Both the position numbers and the translations under genes were made by a program. From positions 186,001 to 250,000 of the forward strand of contig NZ_JNIK01000013.1 in the NCBI RefSeq assembly GCF_000701365.1: a DNA stretch of 64,000 nt, in the 5' to 3' direction. Of the stretch, positions 7,714 through 16,437 are shown in pieces. How positions within the stretch are numbered: the stretch's first letter is position 1; every line of letters begins with the position of its first letter. The stretch is from Blastococcus sp. URHD0036. GTDB taxonomy: Bacteria > Actinomycetota > Actinomycetes > Mycobacteriales > Geodermatophilaceae. A model generated the notes under the pieces. The model did no database searches and had not been told where the DNA came from. It saw only the letters and a program-made list of their open reading frames with translations.

Positions 7714-9333
7714 TCAGCGGGGGCGGACCACCCGGGTCTCGTCGAAGACCGGCTCGGCCGACTCGTACACCCGGCCGTCGGCGCCGAAGACGAGGAACCG
7801 GTCGAAGGACCGGGCGAACCACCGGTCGTGGGTCACCGTGAGCACGGTGCCGTCGAAGGCGGCCAGCGCCTCCTCCAGCGACTCGGCCGACAGCACGTCG
7901 AGGTTGTCGGTCGGCTCGTCGAGCAGCAGCAGCGTGGCCCCGGAGAGCTCCAGCATGAGCACCTGGAACCGCGCCTGCTGACCGCCGGACAGGTGACGGA
8001 ACAGCTGGTCGCCGGACTCGGCGAGCCCGTACCGGCGCAGCGCCGCCATCGCCCGGCCGCGGTCGACGCCCGGCCGGCCGGGCTCGCCGTGCCACAGCAG
8101 GTCCACCGGCGTCCGTTCCAGCCACTCGGGATGGGCGTGGGTCTGCGCGAACAGCCCGGGGACGACGCGCGCGCCCAGCCGCCACGAGCCGGTGTGCGCC
8201 ACCTGCTGGCCGGCCAGCATCCGGAGGAAGTGCGACTTGCCGGCGCCGTTGGCCCCGAGCACCGCGACCCGGTCGCCGTAGAAGACCTCGAGGTCGAACG
8301 GCTTCATGAGGCCGGTCAGCTCCAGCTGCTCGACCGTCACCGCGCGGACCCCGGTCCGACCGCCGCGCAGCCGCATCGTCACCTGCTGGTCGGCCGGCGG
8401 CTCCGGCGGCGGACCGGCGGCCTCGTACTTCGCCAGCCGGGTCTGCATCGCGTGGTACGTCGACGTCATGGCCGGCGAGTTCTTGGCCTGCTGCTGCAGC
8501 GTGCGGACCAGCTCGACCAGCCGCTCGTGCTCCTCGTCCCACCGGCGGCGCAGTTCGGCCTGCCGCTCGTGCCGGCTCGACCGGGCCTCGTGGTAGCTGA
8601 CGAAGCCCCCGCCGTGCACCCACGCCGTCCCGCCCTCGACGGTGACGACCCGGTCGGCGACCCGGTTGAGCAGCTCACGGTCGTGGCTGACGAAGAGCAC
8701 GGTCTTGCGGGTGTCGAGCAGCCGCTCCTCGAGCCACCGCTTGCCGGGGACGTCGAGGTAGTTGTCCGGCTCGTCGAGCAGCAGCACCTCGTCGGGTCCC
8801 CGCAGCAGCGCCTCCAGCGCCAGCCGCTTCTGCTCGCCGCCGCTGAGGGTCGACAGCTCCCGGTACTTGCAGCCGTCGTAGGGGACGCCGAGCGCCGAGA
8901 CCGTCACGGTGTCCCAGGTGACCTCGGCGTCGTAGCCGCCGACGTCGCCCCAGTGCCCGAGAGCGGTGGCGTAGGCCATCTGCCGCGGCTCGTCGTCGGC
9001 CTCCATGAGCGCGAGCTCCGCGGCCTGGACGGCGTCCCACGCCGCCCGGACGGCGGGCGGCGAGAGGTCGACGAGGAACCGCTGCACCGTCGTGTCGTCG
9101 CGCACCGAGCCGATGAACTGGCGCATCACGCCGAGCCCGCCGGTGCGGGCCACCGCGCCGGCCTCGGGCACGAGGTCGCCGCTGATGATCCGCAGCAGCG
9201 TCGTCTTGCCGGCACCGTTCTCCCCGACGAGGGCGGCCCGGGCGCCCTCACCGATGCGGAAGGACACGTCGTCCAGCAGCACCCGGCCGTCCGGCAGCGT
9301 GTGCCGGATCCCGCTCACGTCGACGTAACCCAC
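7714..9333 (-). CDS. ABC-F family ATPase (Uup/ribosome-associated type)
   Basis: 539 residues: two ABC ATPase domains in one chain and no membrane segments. Domain 1: Walker A GENGAGKTT near residue 37, signature LSGGEQKRL. The linker (about residues 240-310) is charged and helical (RRRWDEEHERL), the P-site tRNA-interaction linker of ABC-F proteins. Domain 2: Walker A GANGAGKS, signature LSGGQQARF. Such proteins bind the ribosomal E site and either rescue stalled ribosomes or protect against antibiotics; the sequence alone does not say which. GTG start at 9333. Single gene, convergent with benE. Confidence 0.92.
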   Translation of the reverse strand: MGYVDVSGIRHTLPDGRVLLDDVSFRIGEGARAALVGENGAGKTTLLRIISGDLVPEAGAVARTGGLGVMRQFIGSVRDDTTVQRFLVDLSPPAVRAAWDAVQAAELALMEADDEPRQMAYATALGHWGDVGGYDAEVTWDTVTVSALGVPYDGCKYRELSTLSGGEQKRLALEALLRGPDEVLLLDEPDNYLDVPGKRWLEERLLDTRKTVLFVSHDRELLNRVADRVVTVEGGTAWVHGGGFVSYHEARSSRHERQAELRRRWDEEHERLVELVRTLQQQAKNSPAMTSTYHAMQTRLAKYEAAGPPPEPPADQQVTMRLRGGRTGVRAVTVEQLELTGLMKPFDLEVFYGDRVAVLGANGAGKSHFLRMLAGQQVAHTGSWRLGARVVPGLFAQTHAHPEWLERTPVDLLWHGEPGRPGVDRGRAMAALRRYGLAESGDQLFRHLSGGQQARFQVLMLELSGATLLLLDEPTDNLDVLSAESLEEALAAFDGTVLTVTHDRWFARSFDRFLVFGADGRVYESAEPVFDETRVVRPR

Positions 9334-9366
9334 CCCGACAGTCTCCGGGCGGGGACAACCGCGTTC

Positions 9367-10350
9367 TCAGGCGGTGCGCAGGACCACCTTGCCCAGCACC
9401 CGGCGCTGCTCCAGGTCGGCGTGCGCACGGGCCGCCTCGGCGAGCGGGTAGGGCGTGACCAGCGGCCGCCAGGCACCCGACGCCACGCGGTCCAGCGCCC
9501 GGCGGGCGAGGCCCGGGATGCCGCCGGGCAGGGCGGTCATCCGCGGCCCGAGCGACCACCCCGCGGTGATCCCGAGCCGGACCACGTCGCCGGTGTCGAA
9601 CTGGGTCGGCCGCCCGCCCGAGTAGCCGAACATGACGAGCCGGCCACCCGGTCGCAGCAGCTCCAGCGCGCACCGGCCGACCGCGCCGCCGACGCCGTCG
9701 TACACGAGCGACACCCCACCGGTCGCCGCCCGGACCCGCTCGTCCCAGCCCGGAGCCCGGTAGTCGACGACCAGGTCGGCGCCGAGCTCGGCCAGCCGGG
9801 ACACCTTCTCCGCGCCGCCCGCGGCGGCCACCACCGTGGCACCGGACTCCCGTGCGGCCTGCACGAGCAGCCAGCCCATCCCACCGGCGGCCGACGGCAC
9901 CAGGACGACGTCGTCGGCCGACGGCGGCTCGAGCTCCAGCACACCCTGCGCGGTGCGGCCCGTGCCGACGGCGGCGACCGCATCCGCCCAGCCGACCTGT
10001 TCCGGGAGGACGAACAGCTGCCCGTCGACGGCCGTGACCGCCTGCTCGGCGTACCCGCCCGGGACCGCCCCGAGATGGGCGGCGACCCGCCGGCCGAGCC
10101 AGGCCGGGTCCACCCCGGCCCCCAGCTGGTCGACGACTCCGGCGATCTCGCGCCCCGGGATCGTCGGGAGCTCCGGCCGCGGGAGCGACACCGGGCCGGG
10201 GTCGCCGCGCCGGAGCGTGGTGTCGACCAGGTGGACCCCGGCGGCCTCGACCGCGATGCGGACCTCCCCGGGCGCCGGCGTCAGGTCGGGCAGCTCGTCG
10301 AGGACCAGGCGGTCGGGGGCACCGAACTCGTGCAGTCGGATGGCTCGCAT
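9367..10350 (-). CDS. Quinone oxidoreductase-like zinc-binding dehydrogenase (MDR superfamily)
   Basis: 327 residues, medium-chain dehydrogenase fold. Seen: GroES-like N-terminal domain (IPGREIAGVVDQLG), then a Rossmann domain with SAAGGMGWLLVQ, the AxxGxxG-like turn of the quinone oxidoreductase branch. The catalytic zinc cysteines are absent, so despite the family name it is probably zinc-independent and NADPH-using, reducing quinones or enones. ATG start at 10350, beginning MRAIRLHEFG as in most members. Single gene. Confidence 0.88.
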   Translation of the reverse strand: MRAIRLHEFGAPDRLVLDELPDLTPAPGEVRIAVEAAGVHLVDTTLRRGDPGPVSLPRPELPTIPGREIAGVVDQLGAGVDPAWLGRRVAAHLGAVPGGYAEQAVTAVDGQLFVLPEQVGWADAVAAVGTGRTAQGVLELEPPSADDVVLVPSAAGGMGWLLVQAARESGATVVAAAGGAEKVSRLAELGADLVVDYRAPGWDERVRAATGGVSLVYDGVGGAVGRCALELLRPGGRLVMFGYSGGRPTQFDTGDVVRLGITAGWSLGPRMTALPGGIPGLARRALDRVASGAWRPLVTPYPLAEAARAHADLEQRRVLGKVVLRTA

Positions 10351-10384
10351 GCAGCGGAGGCAACCGCCTCACGTGCACTCGAGG

Positions 10385-10606
10385 TCAAGCGGGGCGCTCC
10401 TCGGACTGCAGCCGGGCGCGGGCCAGCCGCTCGACGAGTTCGGGGAGCGCGGTCGCCGGCACCCCGCTGAGATCGCGGCGGCAGCTGCGGACGACGGTGC
10501 CGATCACCTGCGGACGGAGCGTGGTGCGGAACTCGGCGGTGAGCCGCACGACCGCCTGGTCGATCGCGGCGTCGTCATCGGTCGTCCGGGCCAGCGCTTG
10601 CGTCAT
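10385..10606 (-). CDS. Small three-helix-bundle dimerisation domain-like protein
   Basis: 73 residues, all predicted helix with no membrane segment. The pattern (AIDQAVVRLTAEF, then PQVIGTVVRSCRRDL, then ALPELVERLARARL) resembles the actinobacterial small family named for a three-helix bundle dimerisation domain, whose molecular role I do not know. ATG at 10606. The upstream spacer holds a GC-rich near-dyad (GGGACCAAGGGCCCC at 10694-10708) that vaguely resembles DosR/DevR-type hypoxia boxes; this is weak. Confidence 0.6.
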   Translation of the reverse strand: MTQALARTTDDDAAIDQAVVRLTAEFRTTLRPQVIGTVVRSCRRDLSGVPATALPELVERLARARLQSEERPA

Positions 10607-10716
10607 CCGTCGTCCCTCCCCCACCGGCTGCGCCGCTTCCGATCCCCCCGACCGGCGCCCGCATACGGTGACCCGGCGACGGCCCGCAGACCAGGGACCA
10701 AGGGCCCCGCCGCAGG

Positions 10717-11142
10717 TCAGGTCGCGAAGTAGGCGTTGCCGCCCTCGCGGGTGACCGCCGCGGCGTCGCGCAGCAGCGCGGACAGCTCGCCGGCGTCGAC
10801 CCGGTCCAGCGAGGGGAAGCGGATGCAGCTCTTGCCGCAGGACACCCTCCCCAGCCGATCGGCACGGGCCTCGGGCAGGTACTCGCCGTCGACGACGGCG
10901 CACACGTAGAGCGACAGGTGCCGCTTCTGCGCGGCGAGAGCGATCAGCGGCCAGGTCGTGGCGACCTTCGCCGAGCGCGGCTCGTAGGGCATGAACCCGT
11001 ACCCGAGCATCTGCCCGCTGCCGGCGGACACCAGTCGCCGGTCGAGGCCCGGGGCGGCAGCGGTGACCAGCGCGTCGACGCGCCGCAACTCCGCCTCCCG
11101 GTCGCCCGCGGCGGAGAACCAGGCCTCGACGTCGTCGTCCAC
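10717..11142 (-). CDS. DUF1801 domain protein
   Basis: 141 residues, cytosolic. Seen: MPYEPRSAKVATTWPLIALAAQKRHLSLYV, matching the DUF1801/YdhG-like fold (related to frataxin-like and SRPBCC-type small folds), with a single conserved CGKSCIRF near the C-terminus. Function unknown for the family. GTG start at 11142. It lies downstream of a tiny membrane protein gene and a methyltransferase in the same orientation, with short spacers, so a loose operon 11861 to 10385 is possible. Confidence 0.75.
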   Translation of the reverse strand: MDDDVEAWFSAAGDREAELRRVDALVTAAAPGLDRRLVSAGSGQMLGYGFMPYEPRSAKVATTWPLIALAAQKRHLSLYVCAVVDGEYLPEARADRLGRVSCGKSCIRFPSLDRVDAGELSALLRDAAAVTREGGNAYFAT

Positions 11143-11152
11143 CGGGGCTCCC

Positions 11153-11272
11153 TCAGACGATCAGGGAGAGCGCGGTGGCGACGGCGGCCAGCAGCATGGC
11201 CACCACGATGACGGCGGCGACGAGCCGCCGGCGTCGCTCGGCGTCCGGTCCACCCGCGCCGCCCATCCCCAT
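11153..11272 (-). CDS. Small single-pass membrane protein
   Basis: 39 residues: a short Gly-rich N-terminus, four arginines (AERRRRL), then one hydrophobic segment of about 20 residues running to the C-terminus. The positive cluster would place the N-terminus inside. ATG at 11272 (GTG at 11275 in the same frame also possible). It fits between the methyltransferase (14 bases upstream) and the DUF1801 gene (10 bases downstream) in the same direction. Many high-GC open frames of this size are false; the tight spacing and clean membrane topology are the only support. Confidence 0.45.
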   Translation of the reverse strand: MGMGGAGGPDAERRRRLVAAVIVVAMLLAAVATALSLIV

Positions 11273-11285
11273 CACGACCGGGACG

Positions 11286-11861
11286 CTACCGCCGGCGGCC
11301 GGACAGCACCGTGTCCAGCGCGGTGCCGGCCGGCGTCTCGCGCGGGACCTGGGCGAGCCGGTCGACGTCCAGCAGGGCCGCGACCGGCCCGAACCGCGCG
11401 ACGCTGTGCAGGATCGCCGGCTCCTGCGGACCGCCCACCCCGCGCTCGACGTTGTCCACGTCGTGGCCGAGCACGAGCAGCCGCCCGCCGGGACGCAGCC
11501 AGCCCACCGCGCGCAGCAGCAGATCCTCGAGGTCCGGCGGCGGCAGGTGGAGGTAGGCGACGAGCACGAGGTCGACGGGCTCATCCGGACCGGCCCAGGT
11601 GAGGACGTCGGCGGTCACCCACGAGACCCGGCCGGCCTCGGGCCGCTCGCGGCCACGCGCCAGTCCGGTGGCGGAGAAGTCGACCGCGGTGACCCGCCAG
11701 CCGAGGCCGGCCAGCCACAGCGCGTGCCGGCCCTCCCCCGCCGCGAGGTCGACCGCCGACCCCGGCGGGGAGCCGGCGAGCAGCTCGGCGACCAGCGCGT
11801 TCGGCTCTCCCGACCACTGCTGGCGCTCGGCGTACCGGGCGTCCCATGCCTGCGCGTCCAC
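11286..11861 (-). CDS. Class I SAM-dependent methyltransferase
   Basis: 191 residues. Seen: motif I VDLAAGEGRHALW at residues 37-49 (SAM binding), the acidic motif VTAVDFSATGL, and post-motif LVLVAYLHLPPPDL with GGRLLVLGHD. The N-terminal WDARYAERQQWSGEPN is shared with TehB/thiopurine-type methyltransferases acting on small molecules. ATG at 11861. It is divergent from the winged-helix gene at 11915 with about 50 bases between them. Substrate unknown. Confidence 0.85.
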   Translation of the reverse strand: MDAQAWDARYAERQQWSGEPNALVAELLAGSPPGSAVDLAAGEGRHALWLAGLGWRVTAVDFSATGLARGRERPEAGRVSWVTADVLTWAGPDEPVDLVLVAYLHLPPPDLEDLLLRAVGWLRPGGRLLVLGHDVDNVERGVGGPQEPAILHSVARFGPVAALLDVDRLAQVPRETPAGTALDTVLSGRRR

Positions 11862-11914
11862 GCCCCGATCCTGGCAGCTCCCGGATCGTCGGTGCCGCCT
11901 GCCAGGCTGCCGGC

Positions 11915-12991
11915 ATGACGACGACGCCGACGGTGGCGCCCCGGGAGCTGGCGCTGCTCCGCCTGGTCGCCCAGCGGCTCGCCGGCCCCCCGGCCGCGGA
12001 CGCGGCCGCCGCCGTCGGGGGGCTCCTCTGCGTGCAGGGGCAGGACTACCCGGGGGCGCTCACCTCGGTCGCGCTGCGCACCCGCGACCGCTCCCTGTCC
12101 GGGGTACGCGCGGCGCTGGACGGCGGCACGGTGGTCCGCTCCTGGCCGATGCGCGGCACGCTGCACCTCCTGCCGGCCGGCGACCTGCACTGGCTGCTGG
12201 AGCTGTGCAGCCCTCGGGTGCTCGCCGGAGCGGTCCGGCGGCGGGCGCAGGTGGGCCTCACCGAGGCCGACCTCGAGCGCCGGCGGGAGCTCGCCTGCGG
12301 CGCGCTCGGTGGCGGCCGGCGGCTGACCCGCGCGGCGCTGCTGGAGGCCCTCGGCGCGGGCGTCGACGTCGGCGGGCAGCGCGGCTACCACGTGCTCTGG
12401 TACCTGTCGCAGACCGGAACGCTGGTCATGGGCCCGACCGACGACGGGGAGCAGGCGTTCGTGCTGCTCGACGAGTGGGTGCCCTCGCCCCGGCGGCTCT
12501 CCCGGGAGGAGTCGCTGGGAGAGCTGGCCCGCCGGTACCTCGCCGGCCACGGCCCGGCGTCCGAGGCCGACCTCGCCCGCTGGGCGGGGCTCGGCCTGCG
12601 CGACGTCCGCGCCGGGATCGGCGCGGTCCGGGACGAGTTCGCCTCCCTCGAGGTCGACGGCCGGGAGCTGCTCATGCCGCCCGACCTGCCCGACCGGCTG
12701 GCCGCCTGCCGCGCGGAGGTCGAGGACGCCGTCCTGCTGCTGCCGGGCTTCGACGAGTTCGTGCTCGGCTACGCCGACCGCACCTGCGCGGTACCGGCAG
12801 AGTTCGCGCAGCAGATCGTGCCCGGCAACAACGGCATGTTCCGGTCGACCGTCGTGCACCGCGGCCAGGTCGTCGGCGTGTGGCGGTGGAAGGGCAGCGG
12901 TGCCAGGCGCGTCCCGGCGCCCGAGCCGTTCACCGAGTTCCCCGACGACGTGGCCGCCGCCATCCCGGAGCTCGCGGCCGCGCTCCCCTGA
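11915..12991 (+). CDS. Winged-helix DNA-binding domain protein (AlkZ/YcaQ-like)
   Basis: 358 residues, cytosolic. Belongs to the HTH_42 winged-helix family, which includes AlkZ and YcaQ, DNA glycosylases that unhook interstrand crosslinks and alkylated bases. Seen: LRLVAQRLAGPP at the N-terminus, GGLLCVQGQDYPGALTSVALR, and LLPGFDEFVLGYADR near residue 275, features of the family; the QxQ-type catalytic segment appears as CVQGQDYP. ATG at 11915 follows a weak ribosome site. Family membership is solid; glycosylase activity is inference. Confidence 0.8.
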   Translation: MTTTPTVAPRELALLRLVAQRLAGPPAADAAAAVGGLLCVQGQDYPGALTSVALRTRDRSLSGVRAALDGGTVVRSWPMRGTLHLLPAGDLHWLLELCSPRVLAGAVRRRAQVGLTEADLERRRELACGALGGGRRLTRAALLEALGAGVDVGGQRGYHVLWYLSQTGTLVMGPTDDGEQAFVLLDEWVPSPRRLSREESLGELARRYLAGHGPASEADLARWAGLGLRDVRAGIGAVRDEFASLEVDGRELLMPPDLPDRLAACRAEVEDAVLLLPGFDEFVLGYADRTCAVPAEFAQQIVPGNNGMFRSTVVHRGQVVGVWRWKGSGARRVPAPEPFTEFPDDVAAAIPELAAALP

Positions 12992-13041
12992 CGTGCAGGG
13001 GCGTCGTCGGCGGACGAGGCTGAGGCCATGGACACGACGAC

Positions 13042-14013
13042 ATGAAGTACGTCCGGCTGGGCAGCACCGGTCTCGAGGTCTCGCGGATCTGCCTGGGGAT
13101 GATGAGCTTCGGCGACCCGGAGCGCGGCCCGCACCCGTGGAGCCTCCCCGAGGAGGACAGCCGCCGGCTGATCGAGAAGGCGCTCGCCTCCGGCATCACC
13201 TTCCTCGACACCGCGAACGTCTACTCGGCCGGCTCGAGCGAGGAGATCACCGGCCGGGCCGTCCGCGACTTCGCCGACCGCGAGGACGTCGTCCTCGCGA
13301 CCAAGGTGCACGGCCGGATGCGGCCGGGCCCCAACGGCGCCGGGCTCTCCCGCAAGGCGATCCTCGCCGAGCTCGAGGCCTCGCTGCGGCGGCTGGGCAC
13401 CGACTACGTCGACCTGTACCAGATCCACCGGTGGGACCCCGTCACGCCGATCGAGGAGACCCTGGAGGCACTGGACTCGGCGGTCCGCTCGGGGAAGGTG
13501 CGCTACCTCGGCGCCTCGTCGATGTGGGCGTGGCAGTTCAGCAAGGCGCTGTACCTGGCCGGCGAGCACGGTTGGCACCGCTTCGTGTCGATGCAGGACC
13601 ACTACAACCTGCTCAACCGCGAGGAGGAGCGGGAGATGCACCCGCTCTGCGCCGACCAGGGCATCGGCGTCATCCCCTGGAGCCCGCTGGCCCGTGGCCG
13701 GCTCACCCGCGACTGGGACGACGCGACCGCCCGGTCGGAGACCGACGAGTTCGGCAAGAAGCTCTACGACGAGGCCTCGGACCGCGTGATCGTCGAGCGG
13801 GTGGCCGAGGTGGCGGCCGAGCGGGGTGTGCCGCGCGCCCAGGTGGCGCTGGCGTGGGTTCTCAGCAAGCCCGTGGTCTCGGCACCCATCGTCGGCGTCA
13901 CGAAGGACGCCCACCTGGACGACGCCGTCGCCGCGGTCGACCTGGAGCTGACCGACGAGGAGATCGCCCGCCTCGAGGAGCCCTACCGCCCGCACGAGGT
14001 GGTCGGCTTCTGA
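13042..14013 (+). CDS. Aldo/keto reductase
   Basis: 323 residues with a complete AKR catalytic tetrad: Asp56 and Tyr61 in FLDTANVYS, Lys88 in ATKVHG, His129 in DLYQIHRWD. NADPH-dependent reductase of aldehydes or ketones, closest in pattern to the YajO/GSP69-like group. ATG at 13042. A five-codon minigene (ATG 13028, MDTTT, stop) sits just before it and its stop overlaps this start as ATGA; the GAGG-like ribosome site is better placed for the minigene, so reinitiation is possible. A perfect 36-nt palindrome follows the stop. Confidence 0.88.
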   Translation: MKYVRLGSTGLEVSRICLGMMSFGDPERGPHPWSLPEEDSRRLIEKALASGITFLDTANVYSAGSSEEITGRAVRDFADREDVVLATKVHGRMRPGPNGAGLSRKAILAELEASLRRLGTDYVDLYQIHRWDPVTPIEETLEALDSAVRSGKVRYLGASSMWAWQFSKALYLAGEHGWHRFVSMQDHYNLLNREEEREMHPLCADQGIGVIPWSPLARGRLTRDWDDATARSETDEFGKKLYDEASDRVIVERVAEVAAERGVPRAQVALAWVLSKPVVSAPIVGVTKDAHLDDAVAAVDLELTDEEIARLEEPYRPHEVVGF

Positions 14014-14047
14014 TCCCGGGAGCCCGAGGGGACGACCTCCCCGGACG

Positions 14048-14083
14048 CTCGGGCTCTGCCCAGCATGCTGGGCAGAGCCCGAG
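14048..14083. terminator. Perfect 36-nt palindrome, bidirectional terminator-like, repeat-family member
   Basis: Two 18-base arms with no loop, perfectly complementary (centre AGCATGCT), placed between two convergent genes, so it can end transcription from both sides. The arm core GCTCTGCCCA is shared with the hairpin at 26389-26426, suggesting a dispersed palindromic repeat family. Confidence 0.7.
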
Positions 14084-14124
14084 CAGCGGCAGGACCACCT
14101 GCCCGCCGGCGCCCGCGCGCCTCC

Positions 14125-14610
14125 TCAGCGGGAGAAGAGGCGGGCGAAGAAGCCCTTCTTCTCGGGCTCCCAGCCGGCGGAGGCGAGCAGGCCGAACAGC
14201 GGCTCCTTGATCCGGGACGTCTCGAACGAGTAGCTCCAGGTGTGCCCGGTCTCGCCGTGCGAGGTCGCCCGCAAAGCCGCGCCGCCGCCCCACTGCTTGC
14301 CGATGCTCTTGCCCCTGAACGACGACTTCTGGCTGGAGAAGCCGATGGTGCCGTCCGACCGCAGGCCGCCCTCGGACTCGCTCTCGGTCTTCCGCTCGAC
14401 GAAGTCATACGTCCCCGACGCCTCGTCCAGGGTGACGGTGATCGCGTAGTCCTCGTCGATGGTGCCGCCGGCGACCAAGTTCGTGTAGCTGACGTCGGCG
14501 ATGTCCCACGTCCCGACCACCCGGTTGCCGTCGCACGTGTAGCGGAACGGCTGGCCAGGCGGGTTCAGCTCGGCGGCGATGCGGGCGCAGGTCTGGGCGA
14601 TGCTCGGCAC
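14125..14610 (-). CDS. Hypothetical protein
   Basis: 161 residues from GTG 14610, with AGGTGA as ribosome site. No signal peptide or membrane segment. Composition is strand-like (alternating polar/hydrophobic: YTCDGNRVVGTWDIADVSYT, then YAITVTLDEASGTYDFVER), suggesting a beta-rich domain, with a basic, aromatic C-terminal tail (EKKGFFARLFSR). I do not recognise the family. It is the last gene before the shared palindromic terminator, with about 90 bases separating it from the upstream nitroreductase gene. Confidence 0.7.
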   Translation of the reverse strand: MPSIAQTCARIAAELNPPGQPFRYTCDGNRVVGTWDIADVSYTNLVAGGTIDEDYAITVTLDEASGTYDFVERKTESESEGGLRSDGTIGFSSQKSSFRGKSIGKQWGGGAALRATSHGETGHTWSYSFETSRIKEPLFGLLASAGWEPEKKGFFARLFSR

Positions 14611-14703
14611 GGGGTCACCTCAACGGGTCGGGGGTGGGACGGCGCCGGAGTGTGGCCGACGCCGCCCCGCCGCACCAGGCACCCGCGCGCGCTGCTCGGA
14701 CGG

Positions 14704-15165
14704 TCAGGCGGGGTTGGCCGGCTCGGCCCGCTCGACGACGAACACGGGGATCTGCCGATCGGTCTTCGTCTGGTAGTCGGCGTAGTCGGGGAACGCGGCG
14801 ACGGCCCGCTCCCACCACTGCGCCCGCTCCTCGCCGGTGACCTCTCGGGCGACGCCGTCCCACGGTTCCGGGCCGTCCTGGACCGTCACCTGGTCCGGGT
14901 ACGTGCGCAGGTTCGCCACCCAGGCCGGGTCGGTGGGGGCGCCGCCCTGCGAGCCGACCATGGCGTAGGCGCCCTCGTGCTCCACCCGCATGAGCGGCTG
15001 CTTGCGCACCTTGCCGCTCTTGGCGCCCCTCGTGGTGAAGATGACGACGGGGAGCCCGCGGTCGAGGAGGGTGTTCCCCTCCCGTCCGCCGGTGCGCTCG
15101 TAGAGCTCCACCTGGTCGCGGACCCACTTCTGCGGACTTGGTTCGTACTCACCCGTCAGCGGCAT
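14704..15165 (-). CDS. Deazaflavin (F420)-dependent nitroreductase family protein
   Basis: 153 residues, split-barrel flavin/deazaflavin fold. Seen: the N-terminal [14 protein letters not shown], then [25 protein letters not shown], the F420-phosphate-binding block of the DDN/FDOR-A group (the best known member activates the drug pretomanid in M. tuberculosis), and [20 protein letters not shown]. Predicted to use reduced F420 to reduce quinones or similar substrates. ATG 15165. It follows the ATP-grasp gene by 9 bases and may be co-transcribed. Confidence 0.9.
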   Translation of the reverse strand: MPLTGEYEPSPQKWVRDQVELYERTGGREGNTLLDRGLPVVIFTTRGAKSGKVRKQPLMRVEHEGAYAMVGSQGGAPTDPAWVANLRTYPDQVTVQDGPEPWDGVAREVTGEERAQWWERAVAAFPDYADYQTKTDRQIPVFVVERAEPANPA

Positions 15166-15174
15166 GACCCGAAC

Positions 15175-16437
15175 CTAGGCCGGACCGCGCCGCCCTGCTC
15201 GCGGGGCGGACGGCGTCCGGTGGTCGATCGTGTGCGGGACGAAGAAGCTGAGGTTGTCGGTGATCAGCCCGTCGCTCTCCCGGATGCCCAGGCCGGCCGG
15301 TTCGCCGTCCACCACCCAGGCGCCGAGCACCGGGTGGTGCGGGCCGTCGACGCCGGCGAAGTCCGGCAGCGGCGCGAACTCCTGCACCACGAAGCCCTCG
15401 GTCCCGTAGCTGCCGGGCAGCTCCACGGCCACCTGCCCGTCCCGCACGATGGCGACGTTCGCCCCCTCCCGCCCCCACAGCGGCTTGCGCACGTAGGTCC
15501 GCCACGACGAGGGCATCTCGTCGGCGAAGTAGGCCGGCAGCAGCAACTGGGAGAGCACCGGGTCGCTGCCGAACATCTGCCACAGCACCGGCAGCAGCGC
15601 CTTGGTGCTCCACAGCATCTTGTAGGCCGGCTCCACCCAGGTGGTCCCGCCCGGCCGGGCGGCGTCGGCGAGGACGGCCGGGCCGAACTCGTCCTCGATC
15701 AGCCACTCCCACGGATAGAGCTTGAAGACGACGTCGAGGTGGCGGCCCTGGGCGTCGTAGAACCGGCCGTCGCCGTCGTCGAGCACGATGTCCTCGACGA
15801 TCAGCTCGACCGCCTCGTAGCCGGCCTGCACGACGGTGTCCATCAGGTAGGCGACGGTCATCCGGTCCTCGCCGGACTTCTCCTCGCTGGTCCACGCGAG
15901 GTGCACCCGCGGCCGGATGCCGGTCCGCCGCTCCCAGCGCAGCAGGTTGCGCTGCCAGGCGGCGACGAGCTTCTCGTGCAGGGCGTTCCACTGGTCGGCG
16001 CCCTGACCGGTGAACAGGTGCCAGTTCCACTGCGTGACGGCGGCCTCGACCAGGCCCGTGGGGGTGTCGGCGTTGAACTCCAGCAGCTTCGGCGGGCCCT
16101 CGCCGTCATAGCGCAGGTCGAACCGGCCGTAGATGCTCGGCGGCTCGGCCTCCCACGTCCGGCGGATCTCCGGCCGGGCGATCGGGGGGATCCCCATCCG
16201 GTCGAGCAGGTCCCGTTCGAGCACGTGGTCGCCGGCGGCCTCGCACATCGAGAACAGCTGCGCGACCCAGCCCTCCAGCCGCTCGACCTCGGCCATCGTG
16301 AAGTCGTAGAAGGGGCCCTCGCGCCAGTAGCTGCGCATCTCACCGCCGGGCAGGCCCGTCCGGTTGTAGACCAGCCCCTGGGCCTCGATCTCGGCTTCCC
16401 ACCCCGGCCGGACGACGCCGGTCTCGAGTCTCCTCAA
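15175..16437 (-). CDS. Glutathionylspermidine synthase-like ATP-grasp protein (YgiC/YjfC type)
   Basis: 420 residues. The start is TTG at 16437, overlapping the TGA of the upstream lipoprotein gene as TTGA; the residues after it (MRRLETGVVRPGW) align with the N-terminus of the E. coli family, supporting this rare start. Seen: FDLRYDGEGPPKLLEFNADTP (ATP-grasp substrate/ATP region), RKPLWGREGANVAIV near residue 320, and C-terminal GLGIRESDGLITDNLSFFVPH. The enzyme ligates an amine to a peptide-like acceptor using ATP; since actinobacteria generally lack glutathione, the true substrate must differ. It sits immediately after a small acidic lipoprotein gene, as YgiC sits after YgiB in E. coli. Confidence 0.85.
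   Translation of the reverse strand: MRRLETGVVRPGWEAEIEAQGLVYNRTGLPGGEMRSYWREGPFYDFTMAEVERLEGWVAQLFSMCEAAGDHVLERDLLDRMGIPPIARPEIRRTWEAEPPSIYGRFDLRYDGEGPPKLLEFNADTPTGLVEAAVTQWNWHLFTGQGADQWNALHEKLVAAWQRNLLRWERRTGIRPRVHLAWTSEEKSGEDRMTVAYLMDTVVQAGYEAVELIVEDIVLDDGDGRFYDAQGRHLDVVFKLYPWEWLIEDEFGPAVLADAARPGGTTWVEPAYKMLWSTKALLPVLWQMFGSDPVLSQLLLPAYFADEMPSSWRTYVRKPLWGREGANVAIVRDGQVAVELPGSYGTEGFVVQEFAPLPDFAGVDGPHHPVLGAWVVDGEPAGLGIRESDGLITDNLSFFVPHTIDHRTPSAPRAGRRGPA

Noticed and set aside
10694-10708. DosR-type hypoxia box upstream of the three-helix-bundle gene
   Set aside because: Dyad is imperfect and short for such GC-rich DNA; not supported by neighbours.
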